Below, one piece after another: positions 7,208 through 16,003 of a stretch of 64,000 nt of DNA. The DNA is from Peptacetobacter sp900550335 (GTDB taxonomy: Bacteria > Bacillota > Clostridia > Peptostreptococcales > Peptostreptococcaceae): positions 806,001 through 870,000 of the forward strand of contig NZ_CP180001.1 of NCBI RefSeq assembly GCF_047528295.1, written 5' to 3'. Made by a program: the position numbers and the translations under genes. Position 1 is the stretch's first letter, and the number at the start of each line of letters is the position of its first letter. The notes below the pieces were generated by a model. That model worked only from the letters and a program-made list of their open reading frames with translations, was not told where the DNA came from and did not search any database.

Positions 7208-8632
7208 CTATTTGTATTTGGGGCTAAGAGTGTAATATTGAGTAGGATCTTTTTTATTACTACCATGCCACTGCAAAATACCAATGCTTTCAAGTTGTTT
7301 TAAATTATTTCTAGATGTAACATCACTTCTTTTTGTTAAAGAGGAAGCTATTTTCACAGTTATTTTTTCATTTGTCATTAGAAATTGAACAATTTTAATT
7401 TCATATTCATTTAAAGAATTAAAAACTGATTCATCGAAATTCTTTTGTATTCTATCTTCCACTCTTAGGGTTCTTGAAGTAATACTATTTTCAAGTACAA
7501 GCAAGACAGAGTTTCTATTCGGTTCAGAGTAAGTAGGATTATTTAGGTAAAAACCATCCATCTCATCATATATTCTTTTTACACCTTCATTAAGCTCTTT
7601 AACCCATCCAAACTCACTCAATACTCTTGCTATTCTTGGATTTCTAGAATAACGGGTATTTTTCATATTATCCAAAGTAACGATATTTGGAAGTTTTCCA
7701 GGGCTAAAAATTTCTAATCTATCGTCATACAATGAAACTCTAATATAATCTCCAATAATAGAATAATTCCTATGAGTTAAGCTATTTACAATACCTTCAA
7801 ACCAAGCAAATTCAGGATATTCAGGTATTATTTTGAAAAGACCATCCTTATCAAGATATTGAAATTCTCTGAGTTGAAAATTTATAGCTTGTCTTACTTC
7901 TTAAATAATTTTTGGAATAGCATATTCGTAGTTTATTTCTTTGATAAGATTTAACCTTCTTCCTGTTTCCATTTTTGTACCATCGTATTTTAGAAGTCTT
8001 AACCTAGCTTGTGGTAAGAATTTTGTTGGATATTTTGAGAATAATAAAACTCCGGCAACAGTAAGATGACCTTCTTTCATTAAAGATCTACTTTCTAAAA
8101 TTTCCTCTAATGATAGATTAGTATTTAGAATATATTTGTATTTTAATAAAAGTTCTATATCTACATCATCAAAACTAGAATCTTTTATGACTAAATCCTC
8201 AAAACTTCTATCTCCTTTATCGTATTCAAGTTGTGTTATTTCATTATGTGTTAATAGTTTTGACTTATCTCCTATGCGAAGATAAACTTTGTTATCACTT
8301 GTTTTAATTACATTATTTTCTACAGAATCAATAAAAAATAGAAGAATTTGCTTTTCATTTACTTCTATAATTTCTGTTTCTATCATTAAATTTCCTTGGC
8401 AGCATGAAAATGGAACATACAAAAAATCATTTATAGAATTTGCTTTATCATAATTAAATCCTGTTATTGCTCCATTATCCTCTATTCCAATTGCCAATAT
8501 ACCACCATTTGCATTTGAAAAAGCAACTAAGTGCCTTGCTACTTCAGTGGGCTTGATTCTTGCACTTTTCCTATCTAAATATTGACCTTCTCTTTCATTG
8601 CATAAATAATCTATACTAACTTCTTTTTTCAT
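7208..8632 (-). pseudogene. AlbA_2/HATPase (RecG-like ATP-binding) gene interrupted by one in-frame TAA
   Basis: The minus frame encodes an N-terminal AlbA_2 (schlafen-like) domain (EGQYLDRKSARIKPTEVARH, then FSNANGGILAIGIEDNG). It stops at TAA 7903-7901 and continues in the same frame without any other stop: EVRQAINFQLREFQYL, then PEYPEFAWFEGIVNSLTHRN, then LPNIVTLDN and GWVKELNEGVKRIYDEM, a HATPase_c_4-type half, ending in a winged-helix-like tail. Read through, the product is about 474 residues, the normal length of this family. So a single nonsense mutation, not a frameshift, splits it. An internal ATG at 7732 could make a C-terminal fragment. Start taken at 8632 (MKKEVSIDYL). These genes are common accessory/defence-type loci of unclear role. 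CAA-rich Gln codons suggest foreign origin. Confidence 0.8.
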
Positions 8633-8757
8633 AATTAAACACCCACTATATATAGGAAGGACAAACAAATGATAATTTATACAATGAAAGTTATAGAATT
8701 TACTATGCAAAAATGATAAGATATAAGAAAAAGTTTTAAACAAAAGGAAGTATAGCT

Positions 8758-9254
8758 ATGGGAAATTTGATAAAAACAAGCAGATTTATAAGTCTAATAT
8801 TACGTCATAAACCAGAAACAATAGGAATAACATTAGATGAACACCAAAATATTTTTCTAAGAAAAAAGGATTATTACATTATTACCATATGGCGGAAAGT
8901 AATTATAGGGAGTATTTAAAAGGAGAGCAAGTGAGGGTTAAAAAGTATTTTTACGTACTCAGACCAATACTTGCAGCGAAATGGATTTTAGATAAAGAAT
9001 GTCCACCACCGATGTTATTTTCTGAATTAATGGAAGCTGAGTTGGAGAATTCAATAAAATCAGAAGTGGATAAACTATTAAAAATGAAGCAAGAATTACC
9101 AGAAATAGGCTTAGCTCCAAGAGTACAAGTTTTAAATAATTATATTGAAAATGAATTGATTAACATAAAGGAAAAATCAAAATTAATTGAGGAAGATGAA
9201 AGAACATGGAAGCTTCTAAATGAGTATTTTGTATCATTAGTAAAAGCTTATTAA
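8758..9254 (+). pseudogene. kptA'-'rlaP remnant: RNA 2'-phosphotransferase start fused by deletion to a nucleotidyltransferase end
   Basis: From ATG 8758 the sequence reads MGNLIKTSRFISLILRHKPE then TIGITLDEH, the N-terminus of the Tpt1/KptA RNA 2'-phosphotransferase family, then leaves the family after about 29 residues and stops. In another frame from about 8850 it reads the C-terminal third of an RlaP/YcgL-type nucleotidyltransferase (HYYHMAESNYREYLKGEQV, then FYVLRPILAAKWI and CPPPMLFSELMEAELE) up to the TAA at 9252. The natural reading is a deletion that removed most of kptA and the first two thirds of an adjacent rlaP. An ATG at 8889 could still make a 121-residue fragment lacking the nucleotidyltransferase active site. 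Confidence 0.75.
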
Positions 9255-9271
9255 AACTATAAAAGAAAAGA

Positions 9272-9373
9272 AAAATAACCGCTCAATCGCGACAATACTG
9301 CAAGCGCCCAATACATATAAATGTGTTACATAAATATTGGGTGCTGAAGCCTGGAGCCAAGAGCGGTTATTTT
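9272..9373. repeat. Dispersed structured element, copy A
   Basis: Outer stem AAAATAACCGCTC/GAGCGGTTATTTT, conserved core CGACAATACTGCA, an inner stem GCGCCCAATA/TATTGGGTGC, then GAAGCCTGGAGC. It lies between two convergent genes and may double as a bidirectional terminator. One of seven related copies in this window (17471, 25206, 32866, 54182, 56281, 59904). Confidence 0.8.
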
Positions 9374-9384
9374 ATTGTCTTTTT

Positions 9385-10791
9385 CTATCTTCCAGTATGA
9401 TTCAAGCTCGCAACATCTTCCTCATTCAAATGAGAAACGACCCTGTGAGTTTCAAAATACTTCAACGTTCTCTTAATATCCTCCATAAGAAGTGAAGCCA
9501 TATCAAGTCCAAATCCCTGTCTAACAAGAACCCTCTGAACAACAATATTTTCGGCATATCTTGGAAGTGAATACGCTGGAACTAGCCAACCTCTACTTCT
9601 CAATTTATCCGCAAAATCGTATAAATTAAACGAAACATCAGCATCTTCCTTTAATCTCCATGTAACTGCAGGTATACCTTTATTAGGATTTCCGTCAAAA
9701 ATTATCTCAAATACGCCAAGTTTTTCAATCTCTTTAGCTAAATACTGGGCAGTTTTGTAGCAGTTCATGTGTACTTTTTTATATCCATCAAATCCAAGTC
9801 TAAGGAGCTGATAGTATTGAGCGATAATTGGTCCAGCAGGTCTTGAGAAGTTAAGCTGGAACACAGACATATCTCCACCTAAATAGTTTACGTGGAAAAT
9901 TAAATCATCAGGTAAATCTTTTTCATCACGCCAAACAACAAATCCACAACCTAGAGGAGCAAGTCCAAATTTGTGTCCTGAAGCACTTATTGATTTAACT
10001 CTAGGAAGTCTAAAGTCCCATTTTATCTTAGGTGCACAGAATGGTGCTAAAAATCCACCAGATGCTGCATCTATGTGCATATCTATATCTAAACCAGTTT
10101 TTTCTTCAAGCTTATCAAGTGCATGAGAAAGTTTTTCGATAGGTTCATACTCTCCTGTAAATGTAAGTCCAAGAGTTGTAACTACACCTATTGTATTTTC
10201 ATCTATATATTCAAGCATAGAATCAGGATCCATATAATATCTTCCTTCTTCCATTGGAATCTCTCTAAGCTCTATATCCCAATATCTTGCAAATTTTTCC
10301 CAGACAACCTGAACAGGCCCTGTAACCAAGTTTGGCTTGCTTACATCTTTGTCCTCAGCAAGTCTTTTCATTCTCCAACGATGATACATCGCAAGTCCTC
10401 CAAGCATACAAGCCTCAGAAGAACCAACAGTAGATGTACCTACAGAAGTTAGTTCATTTGGAGAATTCCATAAATCTGCAAGCATAGAAACTATACGGTT
10501 TTCGATTTCTGCGGTTTGAGGATATTCGTCCTTATCTATCATATTTTTATTCATTCCAATTTCCATTATTTCTTTGATGTACTCATCCTCATAAGTCTGA
10601 GTGAATGTAGCCAGATTTTGTCTAGCATTTCCATCTAAAAATAGCTCATCTTTTACTATTTCTAAAATAGCCTTAGAGTCAGACTGTTCTTTTGGAATTT
10701 TATATTTAGGCAAAATAAATTCCGAATCTCTAGAAGCGAAAATAACATCTTCATCGACTTTGTGGTCAAATTTGTGTGTTTTATACATCAT
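9385..10791 (-). CDS. gadB: Glutamate decarboxylase
   Basis: A 468-residue PLP enzyme converting glutamate to GABA and CO2, usually for acid resistance. Fold-type I motifs: GTSTVGSSEACMLGGLAMYH, MHIDAASGGFLAPF and SASGHKFGLAPLGCGFVVW, where the Lys of GHK binds PLP. Length and C-terminus (ending LNHTGR) match bacterial GadA/GadB, whose extreme C-terminal His closes the active site at neutral pH. The ribosome site AAAGGAGATG lies about 8-11 bases upstream of ATG 10791/10788. No gadC antiporter is next to it. A TetR-family regulator is transcribed divergently across a 367-base gap and may control it. Gln codons are mostly CAG. Confidence 0.95.
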   Translation of the reverse strand: MMYKTHKFDHKVDEDVIFASRDSEFILPKYKIPKEQSDSKAILEIVKDELFLDGNARQNLATFTQTYEDEYIKEIMEIGMNKNMIDKDEYPQTAEIENRIVSMLADLWNSPNELTSVGTSTVGSSEACMLGGLAMYHRWRMKRLAEDKDVSKPNLVTGPVQVVWEKFARYWDIELREIPMEEGRYYMDPDSMLEYIDENTIGVVTTLGLTFTGEYEPIEKLSHALDKLEEKTGLDIDMHIDAASGGFLAPFCAPKIKWDFRLPRVKSISASGHKFGLAPLGCGFVVWRDEKDLPDDLIFHVNYLGGDMSVFQLNFSRPAGPIIAQYYQLLRLGFDGYKKVHMNCYKTAQYLAKEIEKLGVFEIIFDGNPNKGIPAVTWRLKEDADVSFNLYDFADKLRSRGWLVPAYSLPRYAENIVVQRVLVRQGFGLDMASLLMEDIKRTLKYFETHRVVSHLNEEDVASLNHTGR

Positions 10792-11158
10792 AATTAAAGC
10801 ATCTCCTTTGAAAATAGATAATATGTTTATTAAAAAAACATAAAATTATTAAAAAATAGAAAATCTTTATTTTAAAAGATAAGATTATTACAAAATATAA
10901 CTCAATTAAAAAAATGAAAAAGTATATTTATTATAATTAATTGCAATTATATTTGCATTGATTTTAACACTAAGAAAAATAGCTTGCAATAAATATGAAG
11001 AAAACTACACATACATTAGTAAAAGTTGAGAAAAAAAATATAATACGTTAAAACAATTTTTATATTGAATAATATGATATAGTAGTATTATAGGTAGAGT
11101 ACGATATGACAAATTAATTTAATAGTGTGTCGATTTAACTATTTAAGGGAGGGTTTTT
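10792..11158. other. Divergent intergenic region gadB / TetR
   Basis: 367 AT-rich bases shared by the two divergent genes. An extended -10-like TGATATAGT lies near 11080 facing the TetR gene. No clear operator dyad or small gene stands out. Confidence 0.5.
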
Positions 11159-11734
11159 ATGGCTGATTCTAATATAACTAAAAAAGCTTTGGCAGAATCG
11201 TTAAAAGAGATTATGAAAACTGTACCATTTGACAAGATAACTGTGGCTCAAATTTGCGATGGATGTGATATGAATAGAAAAAGCTTCTATTATCACTTCA
11301 AGGATAAATACGACTTAGTAAACTGGATTTTTGATACTGAATTTATTAAAGTGGCATCTGAGCGGAGTTCTAAGGAAACTTATGAAGAAAGAATGGAATC
11401 AATAGAAAATATTTGTGAGTATTTTTATAATAATAGAGAATTTTATCAAAAGGCATTGCTGATAAAAGGACAAAACTCTTTTTCAGACCATTTTTGTGAG
11501 TATATCCAACCTTTAGTGAAAAATAGGATTTTATTTTTGCTAGAGGAATTTGTGTCTTTAGATGAGGCAGAGGTCGATGAATTTACGGTAGATTTCCTTA
11601 CAGATGCTATTTTGTGTGTAATTGAAAGATGGCTTTTGAGCAAAGAATGTATGAAGGCCGATGAATTTTTAGAAAAAATAATGAAACTCATAAAAACTGC
11701 AATTGTAATTATGCAACAAGAATTAGAGGTTTAA
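11159..11734 (+). CDS. TetR-family transcriptional regulator (DhaS-like)
   Basis: A 191-residue regulator. The N-terminal TetR HTH covers about residues 8-55: AESLKEIMKTVPFDKITVAQ, then CDGCDMNRKSFYYHFKDKYD. The C-terminal all-helical ligand domain resembles the DhaS-type subgroup. It starts 8 bases after GGGAGG. It is divergent from gadB, so control of gadB is plausible but not shown. It is followed by a terminator at 11816. Confidence 0.85.
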   Translation: MADSNITKKALAESLKEIMKTVPFDKITVAQICDGCDMNRKSFYYHFKDKYDLVNWIFDTEFIKVASERSSKETYEERMESIENICEYFYNNREFYQKALLIKGQNSFSDHFCEYIQPLVKNRILFLLEEFVSLDEAEVDEFTVDFLTDAILCVIERWLLSKECMKADEFLEKIMKLIKTAIVIMQQELEV

Positions 11735-11815
11735 TAGATAATTTTATTTTTTTATAGATAAATGATTGCTGTTGCAAGTTTTTACAATCGGTATTTAAGT
11801 GATTACTCACTTAAA

Positions 11816-11850
11816 AAGGCTATTGCATTAATTGCAACAGCCTCTTTTTT
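11816..11850 (+). terminator. Terminator after the TetR gene
   Basis: Stem AGGCTATTGCA/TGCAACAGCCT (one A/C mismatch), loop TTAAT, T6. Member of the GCTGTTGCA terminator family. Confidence 0.85.
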
Positions 11851-11982
11851 CGGTATTACATAAAAACTAACCACCTTAAAATTTAAGGGATAATAAGTAT
11901 AAAACAATCTTGATTATAAAAAGTTTGGCTTTTAATGAGACTAACACCATATTCTAAAGAGAGTTTTAAATTCTAGATAAAT

Positions 11983-13038
11983 TTAATATTTAAAATTTGA
12001 CTTCAAAATTGAATTGAGGTCAGAGTAGAAAATATTATTCTCTTTTGAAGAATCAAAATCTAAATTATTTACGTTTCCATCAACGCTACATAAATTTCCA
12101 CTATGATCAAAGGAGATGAGTTGACTTTTACTTGAGATAATTTTATCTATATATGCATTATTATAGAATAATTCCCAGGCTATAGTGCTATAGCGCTGTT
12201 CACTTCTAGTTTGCTCGGAAACTTTATAAACCATCTTGCGAAGATTATCGTTACAATACGGCTCGGATATGAAAATAGTAAAAAATGGGTCGAATTGCTC
12301 GGCAAAACGAAGAATACTTCCGTCCAATATTAAATCTATATTCTTTTGAGAATAATAGTAATAGACACTATACAAAAGCTTTCTACGTTTGATATTTTTG
12401 TAAACATGGCGATTTTTATTATCTAGTTCTATTATGAGCATAATATTTTCAAGTTCTTCAACGCAATCCAAAAATTTTTCATCTATTTCATTTTGTATTG
12501 TCTGTTTATTTTCATCTAAGTTTTCTAAGATTATGAAAAAGACGCTGTCAGGGTGTTTTTTTGCCAATTCCAAAAAATCTGAAAAAGGTTTATCCAAAAA
12601 AATTACCCAACTATATATTCCTAATTTTTCTCCATCAGATATAAGTTTGTCGTAACGTTGGTTATTATTTTTAAAAGAAAAATCATCTATATGTAGGGTA
12701 ATTTCCCAGGGAATAAAACAATTTAATTTTTTCTCATTTTTTCTAATTACTTTTGAACCGTATTTAAATGAATTGTAGCCCAGATTCATTCCAAATGTAA
12801 GTAGTCGTTGATTATCGACATTGTTTACGACATTGTCGATTAATTTATAATAAGGGCTGTCCTCATTTTGAAGCATGGTCTGTGCGGATGAGAAAAAAGC
12901 ATTTTGAAAATTCCCATTGGAGAATAAAAGTCCTAAGTCTATTAGGTTCCTGGCAGCTCGTCCGGGATATTTTTTCATATCTTTTAACTTATTTGCGACG
13001 ACGGTTTCTATCAAGGTGTAGAATATGTCATTTTTCAT
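11983..13038 (-). CDS. Radical-SAM-like protein lacking the cluster cysteines (possible pseudoenzyme)
   Basis: A 351-residue protein divergently transcribed from the radical SAM gene at 13399. Local order of motifs matches that enzyme: IPWEITLHIDD aligns with VPWAILLDPTSA, and LGIYSWVIFLDKPFSDFLEL with MGTYMYIYTGGEPLVRKDDL. KKHPDSVFFIILEN aligns with EMHPDCAFLAFTNG. Where the enzyme has CxxxCxxC (CNMHCTGC), this protein has DFSFKNNNQ, so it cannot bind the SAM [4Fe-4S] cluster. This looks like a catalytically dead paralogue, perhaps a partner or regulator. Good ribosome site (AAGGGAGGG) 10 bases before ATG 13038. Gln codons are mostly CAA. No named family recognised; the homology is my own by-eye alignment. 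Confidence 0.65.
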   Translation of the reverse strand: MKNDIFYTLIETVVANKLKDMKKYPGRAARNLIDLGLLFSNGNFQNAFFSSAQTMLQNEDSPYYKLIDNVVNNVDNQRLLTFGMNLGYNSFKYGSKVIRKNEKKLNCFIPWEITLHIDDFSFKNNNQRYDKLISDGEKLGIYSWVIFLDKPFSDFLELAKKHPDSVFFIILENLDENKQTIQNEIDEKFLDCVEELENIMLIIELDNKNRHVYKNIKRRKLLYSVYYYYSQKNIDLILDGSILRFAEQFDPFFTIFISEPYCNDNLRKMVYKVSEQTRSEQRYSTIAWELFYNNAYIDKIISSKSQLISFDHSGNLCSVDGNVNNLDFDSSKENNIFYSDLNSILKSNFKY

Positions 13039-13194
13039 CTGAATTTGGCCCTCCCTTCATGAATTAAGTATTATTTCTCATTAAAATAAACAATATTCTT
13101 TGTTTTTTTAGAGTATGTTTGATAAGAATATTTTTGCTAAAAATTAATATACTTATTATTTATTTTAATAATAAATAATTTCATACATTTCTTA

Positions 13195-13285
13195 CAATGG
13201 ACACAAATAGACATCTGTCTAAAATTTGGACAAAGTTAAACTTTTGTCGCAATTTAGGACAGAAAGATGAATTTGTCCAATGAAA
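13195..13285. promoter_or_regulatory. Cluster of GGACA/TGTCC boxes between divergent radical SAM genes
   Basis: Within about 90 bases there are GGACA, AGACATCTGTCT (palindrome), GGACAAAG...CTTTTGTC, GGACAG and TTGTCC. Seven RGACA/TGTCY half-sites in both orientations suggest an operator array for a dimeric regulator serving the two divergent transcripts. No matching regulator gene is adjacent. Confidence 0.45.
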
Positions 13286-13398
13286 TAAAATTCGTTTCTT
13301 TTTATAATTTGTTTAAACCATTTAAAACTAATAATTAAAATTTTAAAAGTACAATTTCAAAAGTCGATAAAATATGAAAAGAGAAAGGATGAATCCGA

Positions 13399-14763
13399 AT
13401 GAGTAAATCTATAAAATCTAGTATGCAAAATTTTGCAGTTGACAAAGCACTAAAATACATAGAAGGAAATCCAGAAGAAAATATTCCAAAACTTATGAAA
13501 TTAGTGGATAAATTGACTCCTGAGTATTGGTATAAAAGTCAGCGTGATGCTATTAGAACGGCAATAGAGGAAAAAAATCATTGGTATCAGTTAATCTTAA
13601 AAGTATATGACTTAGATCCAGGTGTTAGAAGAGCTTTCTTTGAAAATTTCTTATTCAATGCCAGTCTAAAAGGAAGTGCAATACAGCATGAAGTATCAGA
13701 AAGAGAAGGATGTAATGTACCTTGGGCAATTTTATTAGACCCAACTTCTGCTTGTAATATGCACTGCACTGGATGTTGGGCAGCAGAATACGGAAATAAA
13801 TTAAATCTAAGCTTAGAAACAATAGATTCAATAATTCGCCAGGGTAAAGAAATGGGAACATATATGTATATATATACTGGTGGAGAACCTCTAGTTAGAA
13901 AAGATGATTTAATGAAAATTTGTGAAATGCATCCAGACTGTGCATTCCTAGCGTTTACAAACGGTAGCTTAATAGACGAGGACTTCTGCAATGAAATGCT
14001 TCGTGTTAAAAACTTTGTACCTGCTATATCTCTTGAAGGATTTGAAGAAGCAAATGACGGACGTAGAGGTGAAGGTGTTTACAAAAAAGTACAGAATGCA
14101 ATGAAATTATTAAAAGATCATAAATTACCTTTTGGAATTTCAACTTGTTATACAAGTAAAAATGTTGAAGATGTAAGTAGTGAAAAATACTTTGATTTAA
14201 TGATAGATAGCGGTGCATTATTTGTTTGGTTCTTCCACTATATGCCAGTTGGAAATGATGCGGCAGTTGAGCTATTACCTAGCCCAGAGCAGAGAGAATT
14301 AATGTTTAACCGCATAAGAGAATTTAGAAAATGCAAACCTATATTCTCAATGGACTTCCAAAACGATGCACAATACGTACACGGATGTATAGCTGGAGGA
14401 AGAAATTACCTACACATAAATGCTAAAGGCGATGTTGAACCATGTGTATTTATCCACTATTCAAACTGCAATATTCACGATACTAGCCTATTAGACGCAT
14501 ATAAGAGTCCTATATTTATGGCTTATCACAACAATCAGCCATTTAATGACAATATGCTTCGTCCATGTCCAATGCTAGAAAATCCTGAATATTTAAGACA
14601 GATGGTTAAAGAAACAAAAGCAGAAAATACTGATTATCAGAGCTTTGAAAGTGTAGACCATCTATGTGATAAGACTGTTAAATACGCTGAAAATTGGAAG
14701 CCTACAGCAGATAAACTTTGGCATGGATGCAGTGGCTGTGATAATTGCAAAAAGGGTGAATAA
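13399..14763 (+). CDS. Radical SAM protein with C-terminal Cys-rich (SPASM-like) region
   Basis: A 454-residue enzyme. After about 115 N-terminal helical residues comes the SAM cluster motif SACNMHCTGCWAAEYG, then IYTGGEPLVRKDDL (GGEP motif), AFTNGSLIDEDF and a TIM-barrel core. The C-terminus has CVFIHYSNCNIHD and a final HGCSGCDNCKKGE suited to auxiliary 4Fe-4S clusters. The substrate is unknown; this type is widespread in clostridia and often simply annotated radical SAM. It starts at ATG 13399, 9 bases after AAAGGA. A DegV-family gene follows 2 bases after the stop, so they are co-translated. The divergent neighbour is a cluster-less relative. Confidence 0.85.
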   Translation: MSKSIKSSMQNFAVDKALKYIEGNPEENIPKLMKLVDKLTPEYWYKSQRDAIRTAIEEKNHWYQLILKVYDLDPGVRRAFFENFLFNASLKGSAIQHEVSEREGCNVPWAILLDPTSACNMHCTGCWAAEYGNKLNLSLETIDSIIRQGKEMGTYMYIYTGGEPLVRKDDLMKICEMHPDCAFLAFTNGSLIDEDFCNEMLRVKNFVPAISLEGFEEANDGRRGEGVYKKVQNAMKLLKDHKLPFGISTCYTSKNVEDVSSEKYFDLMIDSGALFVWFFHYMPVGNDAAVELLPSPEQRELMFNRIREFRKCKPIFSMDFQNDAQYVHGCIAGGRNYLHINAKGDVEPCVFIHYSNCNIHDTSLLDAYKSPIFMAYHNNQPFNDNMLRPCPMLENPEYLRQMVKETKAENTDYQSFESVDHLCDKTVKYAENWKPTADKLWHGCSGCDNCKKGE

Positions 14764-14765
14764 CT

Positions 14766-15626
14766 ATGAAAGAATATCAAATATTTACTGACGCTACATC
14801 TGATTTAAATGAAGATTTAGAAACAGTAAAAATAATACCTATGAACGTAGAAATTGGAGATAAGGAGTATGTGTATGGCCCTCAGGGAAATATTTCCTGT
14901 AGTGAGTTTTATGGACTACAAAAGCAGGGAAAGTATGCATCTACTTCTCAGATAAATGTATTAGAATATGAAAAATATTTTGAAGAGGCACTCAAGGAAG
15001 GGAAAGATGTTTTATACATCAGTTTCTCTTCCGGAATGTCCGGAACATATCAGACAGCATGTCTTTGTAAAAATGAGCTTGAAGAATCTTACCCAGACAA
15101 TAGAATTATCTGTATAGATAGCCTTTGTGCAGCTGTTGGAGAGGGACTTCTTATTAAAGAGGTTGATAAAAAGAAAAGAGAAGGTATGTCTATGGATGAA
15201 CTTGTGGATTGGGTTGAAAATAATAAGATGAACCTATGCCACTGGTTTACAGTAGATAATTTTGATCATCTAAAACATGGTGGAAGAGTGTCCGCAGTTG
15301 CTGCAACTCTAGGAAATACTCTAAACATAAAGCCTCTTTTACGCGTTGATGAAGAAGGTAAACTTCGGGTTGTCAAAAAAATTCGCGGACGTCATAAAGC
15401 TATGGCAGCACAAGTGGAATGTATTGTAAAAACTTGGAGTCCAGAAATAAGTAAGTCTGTTGTAATAGGTCATGGAGATGATTTAAAGGCAGCCGAAGAA
15501 CTTAAAGAATATGTTGAAAATAAATTGCCTGATGCAGAAATTTATATCTCTGATATTGGCCCTATAATAGGTGCACATACAGGTCCAGGTGTAATGGTAC
15601 TTGCGTTCTGGGGAACTGGTAGATAA
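14766..15626 (+). CDS. DegV family protein (FakB-like fatty-acid-binding)
   Basis: A 286-residue DegV-fold protein. Family motifs: IFTDATSDLNEDL at the N-terminus, KYASTSQINVLEYEKYF, LYISFSSGMSGTYQTACL and FDHLKHGGRVSAVAATLGN. The C-terminal GPIIGAHTGPGVMVLAFWG is typical. DegV/FakB proteins bind acyl chains and present them to a fatty acid kinase. Directly coupled to the radical SAM gene (2-base gap), so the pair may act on a lipid substrate; that is inference. Confidence 0.85.
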   Translation: MKEYQIFTDATSDLNEDLETVKIIPMNVEIGDKEYVYGPQGNISCSEFYGLQKQGKYASTSQINVLEYEKYFEEALKEGKDVLYISFSSGMSGTYQTACLCKNELEESYPDNRIICIDSLCAAVGEGLLIKEVDKKKREGMSMDELVDWVENNKMNLCHWFTVDNFDHLKHGGRVSAVAATLGNTLNIKPLLRVDEEGKLRVVKKIRGRHKAMAAQVECIVKTWSPEISKSVVIGHGDDLKAAEELKEYVENKLPDAEIYISDIGPIIGAHTGPGVMVLAFWGTGR

Positions 15627-16003
15627 GAAATATTATTTTTGGTTAATTGTAAATGAAGGATATTTTAATTATATTTTAATTATAAATTAATTGTAGGTGA
15701 AGAATATTATTGTTATATTTAAATTTTTTAAATATAACAAGATTTATAAAATAACAATCACTATTTACAGAAAACTAAAAAAATTAAACTAAAAAATGTA
15801 TTTAGTTAATAAAAAATGATTATAAAATTTATTTGCCCCTTATCAATTAATATGATATAATACAAACGATGAAAGTTTTGTGAAAAAATAAACCAAGGAG
15901 TTAATTACTAAATCTTAGTTATTAAAAGTTTTATAAAGTTATTAAAATCTTGGTTATTAAAATCATAGAGCTTTCAAATAAAATATTTAACAGGGGGTAA
16001 AAA
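15627..16003. other. Intergenic region upstream of the peptide transporter
   Basis: 377 very AT-rich bases. A stem GTTATATTTAAA/TTTAAATATAAC near 15711-15737 without a T-run may end the upstream operon weakly. The only clear signal is the promoter at 15833-15861. A ribosome site GGGGG lies before the next start. Confidence 0.6.
15833..15861 (+). promoter_or_regulatory. Sigma-A promoter of the POT transporter
   Basis: -35 TTGCCC, 17-base spacer, -10 TATAAT (15856-15861), preceded by TG (extended -10). It gives a leader of about 140 bases. Confidence 0.7.

Noticed and set aside
9272..9373. tRNA or tmRNA gene for the structured elements
   Set aside because: Outer stems end in T-runs and AT-rich arms, there is no CCA/T-loop motif, and the inner stem is of variable length.
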